A stretch of DNA of 64,000 nt from the NCBI RefSeq assembly GCF_000150275.1, contig NW_002060943.1, forward strand, positions 3,127,264 through 3,191,263, read 5' to 3'. A program made the position numbers and the translations under genes. The first letter of the stretch is position 1; each line of letters begins with the position of its first letter. The DNA comes from Trichoplax adhaerens (Eukaryota; Placozoa; Uniplacotomia; Trichoplacea; Trichoplacidae). Below, piece after piece: positions 11,455-36,400 of this stretch. The notes under the pieces are model-generated. The model was not told where the DNA came from and ran no database searches. It saw only the letters and a program-made list of their open reading frames with translations.

Positions 11455-12740
11455 GTACTTGTGGCTGACAGTCGTGATGTAGTAGTCATACAGTTATAAT
11501 CGTTTATATTTTTAGAGACAAGAAAGATTCTTCTGCAACACTACTGTTATATATGGAGCAATTACATATACAGCATACTGTAAAGTAGTATTATATATAG
11601 AATGATTAAAAGTCGTACTGTAGGATCACAGTTTAAAATGATTAACGTTCTAATTATGTAATTATCATTTTAAGCTAATCTTACATCTTACATGGATAAT
11701 CATTTAGCTAAACCATAAGTGAAGTAATTTAGCAAATGTATAAATACCTTCATAAATTTATTAATAAACGATTCTCAATTGAACCTACACCGTTTACCAC
11801 GAACTTAATAACTACAGTAGCGGCCATTATCGTAGGCTCTATTCTAACTATATAACCTATACAGAAAATACTACACTATTAGATTGCACTCTAAAAAAAC
11901 GTCTCGTCTATCGTTTTACATTTAAATCTGCCTTTTGTAACAAGGCTGAAATAGTTTGTATTCATCATCAGTAATATTATAGCATACAACGTAGTTTACC
12001 TGTAACCGAAATGAGTACTATCGAATCACTAATCTGAAATTAAGATTTCTACATTTAGGGCATTAATTTAGTATAAGAAAACAAGTTGATGCTTATAGGT
12101 ATATGTAATTAGAAACAGCATGCTCGTACCAATTTTCTAGTTTTTTTATGTTATACACGGTATATGGCAAAAACACTATCTTACTGTTAATTTCATATTT
12201 CTGCATTAAGTAATAACGTCGACAGTAATTTCGCTAATATAAGCAATTTACCTTTGTTTATAAAGCATTTTATAATTTAAATATAATCAATGTAGTTATG
12301 ATTTTTAATTTCAATCAATGCAACGATAGCTATACTTTGCTCGCACGTGGACTTAACTAGATTACAGAGCTTCAGTGCTATTGCTTAATAATCAAACAAA
12401 TACAAGGCGGTACAGTAATAGCGAAATAAGTATAACTAAGGCTAATCTAGATATATACCGTATAGTAAATCAGAAAATAACATCGTTATAGATTCTAATG
12501 CGCAGATTTGTCAGTGAAATTGAAGCTTCGCTCGATTGTCTCGTTTACTAAACAAAAATGTTAAGAGTCGGCTGCATTCATATTGCAAAAATATCTAAGT
12601 ACTTTTATTTAGAGAATATCATTACAAAATGTGTTATTATCCGTAAAATGAGAATTAATAGATAAAATTATCGCTACTGCTACTTGTAAAACGCATTTGG
12701 TAACAACGTCGTACTTGCTCATATGTTACGATGTTAGAGC
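11455..12740. repeat. 3' flank of protease gene 1, homologous to 25020-26200
   Basis: The sequence downstream of the first protease gene aligns in patches with that downstream of the third one. Shared blocks are gtacttgtggct(g/c)acagt near the start, aagaaagattcttctgc, aaacgtctcgt, gaacagcatgct(c/t)gta and the run into the shared last exon, including tactttta-tttagag. Insertions separate the patches in this copy. It shows that the unit of duplication was gene plus flank. A shorter third copy lies at 44510-44870. An AATAAA on the minus strand (12604-12609) may be the poly(A) signal of gene 1. Confidence 0.6.
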
Positions 12741-12756
12741 GACTTTACTTAAATGG

Positions 12757-15926
<3,170 letters not shown>

Positions 15927-15994
15927 TTTCTTTTTTACGAGATAGAGCAGTCACCTTCAAGATATCAAAAACTGGTAAATGATCTGAAAGAAAG

Positions 15995-16017
15995 GTCGAG
16001 CGTCAGTAAATATACCC
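15995..16017 (-). promoter_or_regulatory. Conserved TATA-like promoter element of protease gene 1
   Basis: On the minus strand this reads GGGTATATTTACTGACG followed by CTCGAC. It sits about 70-90 bases upstream of the ATG. The same element with two changes occurs at the same distance in protease gene 3 (29822-29844) within otherwise diverged DNA, consistent with a TATA box plus an initiator-proximal motif. Function is inferred from conservation and position. Confidence 0.6.
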
Positions 16018-16049
16018 AACATTCGATTATGTAATTAACTTTACGGTCA

Positions 16050-16166
16050 TTTACATTTTGTAAATTGTATAGATATAATGCAAATTATATTTTGCAAATT
16101 GTCTAAATATTATGTAAATTACATTTTGTAAACTAAGTATTATGTAAATAACATTTTGTAGTTTAG
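16050..16166. repeat. Short tandem repeat, about 3.5 copies of a 30-34 bp unit
   Basis: The unit ttacattttgtaaattgta followed by tagatataatgcaaa repeats with small changes (ttatattttgcaaattgtct..., ttacattttgtaaactaag..., taacattttgta). It lies directly upstream of the promoter of protease gene 1. Confidence 0.7.
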
Positions 16167-18125
16167 AGGAGTGTCAATACCGATATGACTTTGATGATAG
16201 GAAAGTACCTTGAGATTGGTAGTTTAATGTACTGCTAAATCAGGGCGACACTTTGATCGTCGACCCACTGGTAGAGGATTTATAACTGGATTGATCAATA
16301 AGGAACCTGATCTGCTTAATAACGATCCGCTGATTCAATTCATTCTACAAAGAAATAGGATATATATCTACATTGATTCCGTTTAAAAATTGGATCTTGC
16401 TAAACACTGATATCACTGTGAGGAAAGCGATTACTGACTCTTACTCAAGGCAATTCTAAGGAAGAGAAATAGATTCATGCTGCATCTATCTTGATCGATT
16501 TATTATATAAATATATTCTATACTAAGCAATAAGAAGTCAAAGTTCAATTTCATGCGGTCTGATTAATTTCGATTGCACCCTAAAATAATAAGTTAATTA
16601 TGCTCAAACTAGATAAATTTTATATGTAGTTGTAACCAAAATATACGGGCATATATAAATAAATATTACACAGAAATTTCAACAGAATACAACCTTGATT
16701 TTTAACGACAGGGTGATATCGAAAATAATCAGATTGTACAATTGCTTGAATCCATTGTACGAAGATATAGGAATGAAATGGCTTTTTATTCCGTTCATAA
16801 ATCTGATTGGAAAGCTATACTAAAAGAGAGCAACCGATCCGGCGATGGATTTGTACATATTTACATCATAAATTTGATTAGATCATGTATTAGCTATTTA
16901 AATTTACCACAAGTGGGTAAATCATTACTGTATTTCCAAGAGTACAAATATTTCATGGCGGAAAGATTCTATTTTTCTTCCCCTCATACCCAGAATAGTT
17001 AAGAATAATAATTATACCCTTTGTACGGAATCAGTAATCGAACTTTGATTAATTTAATGGTGTTTAATTTACATCAAATTTATACCGTAAATCATACTAT
17101 TGCAACATTTTATCACTTATAAAGTAATTTTGAGCAGCAATTAGAGACTATAACAACGCAACAGTCTATAGCATTTGTCGTACAAAGTAGAATTCAAATG
17201 GAAAAGACAAAGAATTTTGTAGAAACCGAAAAAGGCGTGTTAAAGTGATAATATCAATAAGACTACGACCTATCTTTCGAATCGTATGACTGAAATATTA
17301 AAATGCTTTGTGGGTAATACAAAATCAAGTAAATTCCACCATCATCTATAAGCTTAATCCTACAAGTAGACAATTATATAGAATTGTATGAATGTTCTAG
17401 ATGATGATGATGTGATGGTCAAAAATTCTTGGGAACAAGGAAGAATAAGCAAGCGAATGGATGTACTACGATATCGGGTGCATTAAAATTGATCTTACGC
17501 CATTATTTCGTGCATGGCAGTAGCTCGATCTAGTTTATATGGTTTGATTAGAGAAATAGTAGCTAACGTAAATGATCGTAAGGATCAAGTATCAAAATTC
17601 TAAAGCAACCTTGAATTTAGCTTATTTAAGCCATAATATTAAAAGAATGTCTTTTCCACGTCACATACAAAATATAAATGATGACTATATTGACAGTTAC
17701 AAGGTCTCTGCAGATTAATTCACATTTTATTTTTTTATTCAACTTGACTACATTTGTCGTTATCGGATAAGTTTAATTTAAATGTTTGTACTACGTGCAC
17801 ATAATTATATTTCAGTGATTCTGTTCATCCTAACAGATAGTTAAATATTTGCGATCTACAATGATTTAATATTACCTCTCCATTTCCATTACTAAAACCA
17901 TCTCCTAGTTCTAGTTACGTTCAATGTCATGTAATCAAATACAATACTACATATAAAGTATTTTAAATATTCATCCTGATCCTTGAAATTTATCTTTAGT
18001 CAACTATTACTGGAGGTATCCTGGCTTACTAGTAATCTTAATTTTATAACTAAATACTTAGTATCTACAAGATAATGTTAATATTCTCTTTTGACCAGTT
18101 AATCTCATTCTATCCACCTGCTATT
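16167..18125. other. Spacer between protease genes 1 and 2
   Basis: No gene with clear support. A segment near 16235-16265 (cagggcgacactttgatcg) matches the region upstream of gene 3 (near 29927, caggacgtcactttggtcg), another sign of gene-plus-flank duplication. A 98-codon open frame (16706-17002, no good Met start) has no recognised family. Confidence 0.45.
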
Positions 18126-23170
<5,045 letters not shown>

Positions 23171-25015
23171 GTTTATGCCTAATTTTCTTTAGATCTACTG
23201 CTGATAAATATCCAAAATAAAAAAGAAATGTAAGGCTTGATGATATTGATCCTTGACAATCGACTCTATAATAGACTAATCAAAATGTCTAACTTGAAAA
23301 ATAGTCAATCAATTAATACTATTAAAGCGTAATGTATTCAGTTTAATTTACCTGAAAAGTAAATGTTTCTCTCATTTTATATTAAATAAAGATTGAAAGA
23401 ATGTCTCGGTATTTACAACTCACGTGAGGATTGATTTTATCATGTGATTATCACTCCCATACTTTGATTAGACACTGGATTGGAAGCTTGCCTTGTTGAC
23501 AAAAGCTCAACAATAAACATTTACAAATACTTACGGTAAAGATGAACAATGTCATTTTAGTATGTAATTTTAGCATCTAATGTAGTTATACTAGTATTAG
23601 TAGATTCACAGACATTTTTTTGCACATTTTTTTAGGCTTTTAAGATGCCAGAGGTGTAAGGTTAGCCTTTCAGACATGATTAGATTGTGGATTTTATGGA
23701 TTTAATAATCACTTGATACTATCATGTCCATTTCGTAAGCATTAATATTATCTACAGTAGTTGTGCCATTTTAGCACGTATTTTGTGTAATAATTCAAAT
23801 AGATTGCTATTTTATTGCAATTCAGTCTATACATCTCAAACAAAACGAATTATGGACAAGCATCATTTAATAGCTAGTAAGCCTTCGTCGTATCCATTCT
23901 GTCTTGGTAAATAAATTAATATAAAATGTATCGTAAATAGGCAATGATCTTTTCGTGTTTGAATGACGACAATATTCGGATGTAAGTTGAGAACAGATAT
24001 TGTTAATCTATATCTCAGCATGCTTAAAATACGAGAGAGGTCATGTCTTAATGATCAATAAATTCTTTATTCTCCTCTGCTTGAAATCAACCTACTTATG
24101 TTAGCAGTATATATCGGTGAGATTGTAATGAACTCCTAACGACTCGTATACTGTATACCGCAATTTTATTTTACATTCTATTCAGTATCTTACGATTATT
24201 CTAAGGATTCTTTCCAACTTTGAATTATTGCTTGTAGTATAAAGGACAATTTTTTCCCCCTTTCTACATAAATCTATTTAACGCAAACAGTTTAGCAAGT
24301 ACAACGAATGGTTATTAAAATTTCATAAGAGATTAATATTCACGAACGTGTAGCTCAAAATTAATGTCAGCTGTTAATTAACATACTCTATGTAATTTAA
24401 AAATTTGTTTGCTACTCTGAGCTGTAGATCATTTAATGTCAGTAAAGTAACCTTTCTACGAATGTAACTTATTCTTTTGCAACTAAATCGGATGAACGCA
24501 TATAATATTATGACTTCATCACTTAGCTTAACACTTTCCTTTATATGTGATCAATCTTCTCGAGCAATGGAAAATTGCAAATAATGCTGATAGCAATTGG
24601 TTGCCTGTATGTTGGGCACATGTACGTTACGAGAAGTAACTTGCAAACCTATTCTATATTATATCATTGAGTCAAATGATAGTTTACTAAATCCAAATCA
24701 ACGGCGACAATAGTAGTGAAGCATTGCATTAATTAATCGGCATGATAACGTACTGACGGCATTTGGAAGTTAAAAGGGCAATTGAGCCGTTGATAAAAAT
24801 GGTTAATTTTATTATTACAACTGTGAAACTTTTATATCAGCATGCGTAAATGTACGAACATGAATAAAATTAACATAGCGGGATATGTACAGCCATACTT
24901 CAGCCTACTTTATTGATTATTATTTATTTATGACTATGACAAGGGTTATTTTAGAACTTTAAAGTTTCGATAATAGTAAATCACGTCCTGATAGACAAGT
25001 ATCGCATCGAAGCAC
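23171..25015. other. Intergenic, no gene seen
   Basis: About 1.8 kb upstream of protease gene 2. On the minus strand a GGATATTTATCAGCAG stretch about 30-45 bases before the gene 2 ATG vaguely resembles the promoter element of genes 1 and 3, but the match is weak. Nothing else recognised. Confidence 0.45.
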
Positions 25016-25019
25016 CTAA

Positions 25020-26200
25020 AATTTGATTCATGAAGTACTTGTGGCTCACAGTATTGATGTCGAAATTATACAGTTATGTTTTTCGAGGGAGGGATAAAGA
25101 AAGATTCTTCTGCGATATTTACGTAGCGACCATTAGCCCCATTCTAAGTACACAACTTATGCAGAAATACTATACTATTTGGTTACACATGGGAAACGTC
25201 TCGTATATCGTTTCATATCAATTTGCCTTTTTGTAAGAAGACTGAAATAGGTTGGATTCTTTAGCGATACTATCTTATATAAATAATATAATTTATCCGT
25301 GGCGGCAATGAATATCATCAAATCACTGATTAAAATTAGGATTCCGACATTTTCAAAATTGAATCTTACTAGAGGCAGGTATAAATTTAGCGTAAGAGCA
25401 AATTGATGCTTATTATGAACAGCATGCTTGTATGTACCATATCAGTTTCTACGCTACAGGGCAAAGTCACTAACTTAATGTTATAAAGCTTAATCATATC
25501 TTTCTGCATCAAGTAATGAGATTTGAAAAAAATCCTTACACGTGCAGTATATATGCTCGTAACGATACTTTTTAATTTTCTATACGACGTAACTATGACA
25601 GCAGCAGCATCGATAACCACTTTGCTTGTATTGAACAAACTATCCTTATCGATAAAGTATTCTATCATTAATGTTGTAATGATTTTTAATTTTAATGAAT
25701 GCAACGTCAGCTATAGGATAGGCTATTACAGTTCACACTTGTACATAAATATGCAAAAATTAAAAAAAGTTAAGCTTCCTTGCAAGTAGATTTAACCAGA
25801 TCGCAACGTTTTGGCGCTAACGCTTAATAATCAAACAATCACAAGACAGTACAGTAATAGTGTAATAAGTGTAGCTGAGCTTAGTCTAGATATACTATAG
25901 TAAATCAGAAAATAACATCGTTGCAGACTATAATACACAAATTTGTCAGTGGAATCCAAGCTTCACTCGATTGTCGTCGCTTACTAAATCAATGCGTTTA
26001 ACAGTCAACTGCATCAATATTACAAAAACATCTAAGCACTTTTATTTAGAAAGTATCATCACAAAAGTGTTATCATCGGTAAAAGGAGATTTAAAAGACA
26101 AAATTGTCGCTACAGGTACTTGTATAACGCATTTCGTAACAGCGCCGTACTCGCTCATATGTTACGACGTTAAGACGACTCTACTTCTATAGTTATATGT
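25020..26200. repeat. 3' flank of protease gene 3, homologous to 11455-12740 and 44510-44870
   Basis: Long patchy similarity to the flank of protease gene 1. About 25390-25750 also matches 44510-44870 downstream of the second acyl-CoA ligase gene: gttgatgcttt, agggcaaagtc, gcatcaagtaatgagatttg, and a nearly identical ataggataggctattacagt. An AATAAA on the minus strand at 26041-26046 may be the poly(A) signal of gene 3. Confidence 0.65.
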
Positions 26201-26205
26201 TTGCT

Positions 26206-29749
<3,544 letters not shown>

Positions 29750-29821
29750 TTTCTTTTCCACGGGATAGATTGATCACCAACAAGCTGTTGAAAAATTGTG
29801 GCAAATGAGTTGGATAGGACA

Positions 29822-29844
29822 GTCCAGCGTCAGTAGATATACCC
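29822..29844 (-). promoter_or_regulatory. Conserved TATA-like promoter element of protease gene 3
   Basis: On the minus strand this reads GGGTATATCTACTGACG followed by CTGGAC, about 75-95 bases upstream of the ATG. It matches the element of gene 1 at 15995-16017. Probable TATA box region, inferred. Confidence 0.6.
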
Positions 29845-29849
29845 TTGCT

Positions 29850-32100
29850 TTGTATTCAATGGCTGTGGTCATATGATTCTCACGATTCGTAAGTGTCATG
29901 TGATTGGTGGTTTGCATGTAGCTGAGTCAGGACGTCACTTTGGTCGTTACGGTAACATGCTGTAGGTTGAGGTGGACAAGTCAACACGAACAGGTAGTGT
30001 GTGAGGCGTGACAGGCCTATCAAGGACGGACTTCCGTACAGTACAGTACACAGACTGGCAAGCAAAATACAATCATGACGGAGCGACGCATGGCAGCGAG
30101 AGTGATAGTATCTTGTATGGATTTCGATTGTTGTTTGTGTACAATGATATCCAGCAGGTTATGGAAACGTTAAATGATATACTGTCCATCACATAGCACA
30201 ACATGGCGTCTATTAATTAGCTATTATTAAAATGATCCTTTAGGCTGTACAGTATTCGAGATCATATTCTTCTTCAACAACGCATGTTGCAGGCTTGCAG
30301 CCCGCAGCCTTTTTTAGTGCTAGCCTGTCGAATCACGTCCTCTGGCAGACAAAGATGCTAATGTAACAAAATAAATGGTTGCTCATTTTCAACGCTACCA
30401 GATTGAACTTGACGATGCTGACATCATTGACTGTACAGTGTACAGTCTTGGATCGTCAATAAGCAACATCTTGAGTGCTCTATCTGGAAATAGAGAGCAA
30501 TAGGCTATCTTGTTGAGATCATCTTCAACAGCATGCATGCATGGCTTCAAGTCTACGTGACATGTAGGTATCTCTCTATTCGAGAGTTTATATCTCCAAT
30601 ATACCATACTACTGCATCAATCGACCGAAACTACTTCAAAATACTCTCTTATTTTTGCCATCCTGCAGAAAAGTAGCGAGATATCGACAGTCGAGAAGCA
30701 GTGACGACCTCCGGGCATATTGCATCAACTTTATCGAGGCATAGAAAACATGAGAACAGCATGACTTGCACAAGCTGCAGCGTTTGCATGTGACTACAAC
30801 CAGACCACTTATCCCGTGGGCATCATCCACTGCTGGAACAAAAACAGCGGGCTCACGTGCAAAACTCGTTACCTTCAAATACTATTCAATATCTCCCTTA
30901 TAATGAATTAATGAATTATTGACATAGCTTACAAGTCTACTCCACAAATGCATATTCAATAATTATGAATTCATCAACTTAATAATACAGCATTGACTGG
31001 CTGTTTTTTATTCAGATTTCGCCACTGTCGGTTATTCTACAATAATAATCTTTCCAATTCTCCCAATCAAAAACCATGCCAACTGTCCACCAGCTAAGCA
31101 CAGATTGCCAATCATCAAGTTGAAGTCATCCCGTTCTGTTTTATAAAAAAAGATAAATCAAACTTCTACGACAGTAGTAAAGTCGATTTAAAGATTCCCC
31201 TTTTGCAGTATAGTGATCGAAACAATTAATTCACTGTCATACATTTAATTGAGCTGGCGTAATCAGTTAATGAAATGAGATGCTCTACCGGTAGAAACCT
31301 ATCATATATTGCTTTACAAGCCATCCATTACTTTCGTTTGAACAATTCTATGTAGAGCTACCTTATGGTAGTTACCATCTTGATTCGTAATTAGATAATT
31401 GATCAATTACGTTAATAATGTAGCGCATTGATACGATAATTCAACGAGCAGATCGAATGGAATGACTAGCTTAACGCCTTGTCGCTTCGCTAACGCAGAT
31501 ATCCCAGTTTTAATGGAAAGACCAGTGTTAATTGTATATAACATATATATACTGTATATTTATGGTGTTTATGTCTCCACTGTCACAACTGAACATTATT
31601 AACTGTAAATTCTAAAAATGGCAGCACTTTAAAAAGAGAATAATAACTCTTTGAAGTTCCTAAATTGAGATATGCAAAAAACTACTTTGACGGCTGGCAA
31701 ATACATCCATGGAGTTTCAAGAATACAGATGCGAAACTGCAAATAATTAGATGTTGAACGAATGCGAGTATACTAAAAGGCGGATTGTAAAAGTGGATTG
31801 TAAAATGAATTCGTTCAAACCCGTTACATGTCACCGCAAAATATGGCTTATCAATTTGGGAAGCTTAATCCTGTGCGGACGGGCCACTTATAGTAATATA
31901 ATTCCAGTTCCAGGTTCACATTTAGCATTACCACGAGCATAAATTAAAAAATTGGGGCTTCTAGTGTGTAAATACTATATAAACGTGTTACGGTACTTCA
32001 TTCACCGTTAATAAAATAATCCGCAACTCTCCCTCGCCTAAAAACTCCCGGCTTTTATACCCTCGACGGTGGATTATCCCGTAGGGTGTCTGCAGAATCT
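29850..32100. other. Gene-poor spacer with possible decayed coding sequence
   Basis: No intact gene. On the minus strand 30395-30878 holds two open frames in different phases, the first with a Cys-rich stretch (CKRCSLCKSCCSH, followed by VFYAS) that faintly recalls a SWIM-type zinc finger. A frameshifted remnant of a mobile-element protein is possible but unproven. The region is less AT-rich than its surroundings and rich in gtacagtac-like motifs. Confidence 0.35.
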
Positions 32101-32103
32101 ACA

Positions 32104-32362
32104 GTAAGCCTTCCTAATCCTTGAAAGTCCTAACCGTTGTGATTTCCCCTTTTATGGTCCTAACATAGCTATTCTGTGTCATACTAGTATTGCAGCACTA
32201 ATTTCTAGTAAGCCTTCCTAACGAATACGGCTTTTCCCTCCAGTCCTAACAGAGCTATTCTGTGGCATGCTACACTTGGAAGTCCTGACCACTGTGTTTT
32301 CCCCCTATGGTCCTAACATAGCTATTCTGTGTCCTACTGTAGGTGCTGCACTAATCTTAGCA
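32104..32362. repeat. Short tandem repeat, 3 imperfect copies
   Basis: The core tcctaacatagctattctgt occurs at about 32158, 32244 and 32311 with few changes. It is accompanied by gtaagccttcctaa (two copies), gaaagtcctaaccgttgtg/ggaagtcctgaccactgtg and gcagcactaat/gctgcactaat. No coding frame explains it. Confidence 0.75.
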
Positions 32363-33487
32363 CTTTCAAAATGTCAATACTGTACATTGTACAAGCAGTA
32401 GTACAGTATTCCTTCTTTTGTAGCGCATGGTATGCCGTAAATCTGTTTGTACAGACTGCATGGAATAATAAAAGTAAAAGCCGATATTTTGTAATAACAT
32501 ATCACCGCTAAACGGCGAGTGAGAGGGAAAACTATGTTAAACATTTTATCCATCATGTCCGGCTACGTCAGGCTTCGTAGCTAGCACTGTGTACATAGTG
32601 TATGTAGGTTACATTTTTGGTCTGTATGTATATAATGTAAATCAATAGCAATATGAGGTGTGAGGTTTAATAATAATTGCAGAGCATAGTTTATTATTTA
32701 TATTGCTAGTTTAGTAATTGTTTTTAATCCCGTTGATATTTCTGTAGGGATGACCAGATTGATCATTCTAAAATTTCCTCCTAAATTTAAACTAACCGGA
32801 TTAGGCAGAATCAAATTAAACTGTATTGTAGTAAAATCTTTACCTGTCAAAGAAACTATGCTATATAGTTAAGAACTACTTCTCTACTTATTGTAATATA
32901 GCTCATACGAGTTAGTCCTTCCAATACGAAATAGGAATTAACCTTAATGCGAAACTCAGGGCAACACAAAACATCTCATTCCGGCTGCTCTTAATTATTA
33001 CTGAGTGTAAAGTGAGTGCTTGTGTTATTTCATTTTTCTCTATGGTTATTACAGACATGTTATACCACTTGTTACTCTTCAATTTTTACTTTTACGATAC
33101 AGCTTATGGTGCTTTTTCACAAGCAATTGCAGGCTCTCTCTCATCGCTCCTTTGAATATTACATGTCTTGGAATATTTTACTATCTATATGGAAGCCACT
33201 AGCTGAATCTGTAGTTACAATGCAATGATGTACTTATAGACTTGGCAGTACTGGTGATGATATACTGTACTTGTATTCTGCTATTGCTTCACAATTTCCC
33301 ACGCTGTTAAACATCTAACATACAGTGTTATTACCAAATTAGTGGGTGTCTCCCAACAATAGGCCATCATTTTTGTTTACACAGTGTTGAGTTGTGTTAA
33401 GTTGTTTCCAGTAATCACTTTGTCATTGAGCAGGCGAAGAAAAACTGTGTATGCACTTTTGAAATAGTTACACCAAAATAATTCATC
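32363..33487. other. Spacer upstream of the first acyl-CoA ligase gene
   Basis: No gene recognised. Short open frames overlap in several phases at 33016-33228 with no domain features. The last stretch presumably holds the promoter and 5' UTR of the gene starting at 33488; no clear TATA box seen. Confidence 0.4.
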
Positions 33488-36400
33488 ATGAAGTCAGAAA
33501 TCATCATCTCCAGCCCAGTAACTGATATGGAACTGCCAGCAAATGCAACTGTATATGAATACATCAGCAGTAAATTTTCGGAATATGGAGAAAAACCAGC
33601 TATTGTAAGCCAAATAATTCTGTGATGATTTTTTATTTATTAGATAGATAGGAAGATAGGTGGGGTGAACATGGAGGTAAAATAATCCTCTATGATGAGA
33701 AGGAGAAATATATGCAAACTACGTACCATCTATGTACTTTTTATGTCATCTACACTTGCAATTTAAGAATTAGTTAATCCACTTATTAATGGAACACGTA
33801 CAAGTATGTTATGAAGATAATAGCACAAAAGAATTTCTGATTCTCTTGCACATTGCTTTTTTTACTGTACTCAAGAACTACTCTCTTTATTTTTTTTGGG
33901 GGGGGGGAGTAGCCCTTGCTATACCTAATTCATAAGCATTACTTAATTAAAGAGTTTATCTTATAGTTTCGATATACTTTGTAGGTCCAAATTATATGGT
34001 AGGATTGGACAGATATGAGCTTTTATTCTATAAGTATCGCTGAAATTTTCAAATGGCAGATACAAATTTATGTCTAATACGATATTTCTGTACCCTCGAA
34101 GACAGTTTGAGTTTTATTTACTAAACAAAAATTCATATCACCCATCTATAGAGGCTTCTCTGCTGTGCAGGCTGTAAGGCAAATAAAGTTTCAGCTCTTA
34201 TTTTTTAGTTAACAATACAATTTCTTTGACTAAGCTATGTGCAACAAACTAAATTAAACCAGAAATCGATGTAGTAAAGCCAGAATATCTATGTATCTAA
34301 TCTTTCAGTCCAACACACCATAAATTTGTGATTTATAATGACTTTTACTATGCAACCACTGCAGAGCGGTGCTAAAATGGTATCAATAGTGAATTGCAAT
34401 ACTGCACTGCTAGATGATGTAATAATAATCGATCCTACTCATAATGCTTTGATTTTTTTTTACAGACTGATACCTCTAGTGATAGGACTATAAATTACAA
34501 TCAACTGTTGGATATGATTCGACGATTTGGATCTTCTTTGATTCGGATGGGATTTAAAAAAGGAGATGTATTTGCTCTATACAGCCCCAATCTGCCGGAA
34601 TATGCCGTTGCAGTCCTTGGTATTATTGCAATAGGTGGTATAGCTACTACTGTTAATCCCTTGTACACTGCGGAAGAAGTGATCAAACAACTAAAGTTAT
34701 CTGGTGCTCAATATATCGTGGGTTTTCCCAGTAACGCCGCTAATGTGATAAAGGCAAAAGAAACCCTGTAAGCAGAAGTTTGCTATTTCATTAAAAAATG
34801 TTATTATATTCATAGTTGACATAGCTAACTGCACAGTAAATAAAGTACTGCATCTTCATTATACAGTACGTAGTATAATAATATGATATAAAGAAAAAGT
34901 GCCTGCACTGTAGAGTAGTACTTTAGATGTATCACTTGACAATTTTATTTTAAAACGTCCCAGATAAATGGCGAATTATGATATACTATATAAGCCATTA
35001 CTTTTTTTTGTCTGAATGTATTTATGCCATATAATATCAAATTCGTTGATAAATTCTGAATATTATTTATGCGATTGTACGCAAATTTACTTACCATGAA
35101 TTTAGACCGTCTGACATATTTGATGCCGTTATTGAAGTATTACAGCTGCCTTTAAATGATCAAATTACATTTGTTGATCTCAGTACTATAAATTCCAACT
35201 GGGATTAGAGATTGAAAATTGCATAGAATATGCAAACGAATACTGAATCATCTGCTATAGTTTGCTATATTCTCTGAGTAATATGGAAGATATATAATGG
35301 AAATTTTCAATTGTTCGTATTCAAGTTGTTGCCGTTATAGTAATATCCATACACATTCCTTAAATTTCAGAAATTTAAAGAACGCTTACGTATTTGGTAA
35401 TGCCGAGGGTTTAACCTCTTTCAGTACATTTTTTGAGGACGATGGCACACTTTTCTTGCCGGATTTATCAATCCATCCCGATGATGTGGCGTTCATTCCT
35501 TTTTCAAGTGGTACTACTGGACTTCCAAAAGGTTACTTACTATGTATTTCTTGTCATAACCTATCACAACCTCTTCATGTAACAGCATTAAATTCTACAG
35601 TAATGTATGAGCCACATTTAATACGGGTATTTGTCAATCTTATAATGGTATGACGCTATATAAAACTTATCAGATTTAGAAATTACGCAAAGGAAGAATC
35701 GATCAACTATGCAATACGAATATACTTATTACTGAGTGTATTTTATACCTACTAGACTAGTTAATATAATAACCAGAGGCAAAACTAATGTTATCATAAT
35801 TTTTAATTTCGGATAGAATATACTGTATGTTGAGAAAGTATCTTCTTGTACACTACTCAATAATATAATTATTTTAAACTAAGTAAAGCGAATGTTATTT
35901 TTCTAGATAATTACCAGTATACTAGCAAAATGACACAAGAGCTTTGCTTTAATCTAACTATCATCGTGAGACATTTGTATAGTACTTGTCAGATTGAATA
36001 ATAATCCATAATATTTTATTATTTGAAATAGGTGTTATGCTGACCCACTACAATATTTGCAGTAATATGGCTCAGCTCATGCATCCAGATTTCGCGGTAT
36101 ATAAGCATGATGGACCGAATCTAGGATTGCTACCATGGTATCATATCTATGGTTTTGTTGTAATTATGGCAATTACACTCCGCGCCGGCGGACATTTGAT
36201 TTCCATGTTACGATTCGATCAAGAAGTATTCTTGAAATCCATAGAAAAGTATAAGGTGAGATAATATTTAATATTAGCCTATCGAAATACTGTATTCTCA
36301 TGTAGGGTATTTAAGATGTCAGATAAAAAGCGTTCATTCTGCCTTTTTACAAATTACGATTTCATAAAATTTGTAAGTAATCATTTTTCGGTAAAAATGA

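Noticed and set aside
16706-17002. 98-codon open frame upstream of protease gene 1
   Set aside because: No ATG at a plausible start, no family recognised and no exon partner; kept only as a note in the spacer entry.
33884-33907. Homopolymer T run followed by G run in intron 1 of acyl-CoA ligase gene 1
   Set aside because: Simple low-complexity tract prone to sequencing error; no sign of function.
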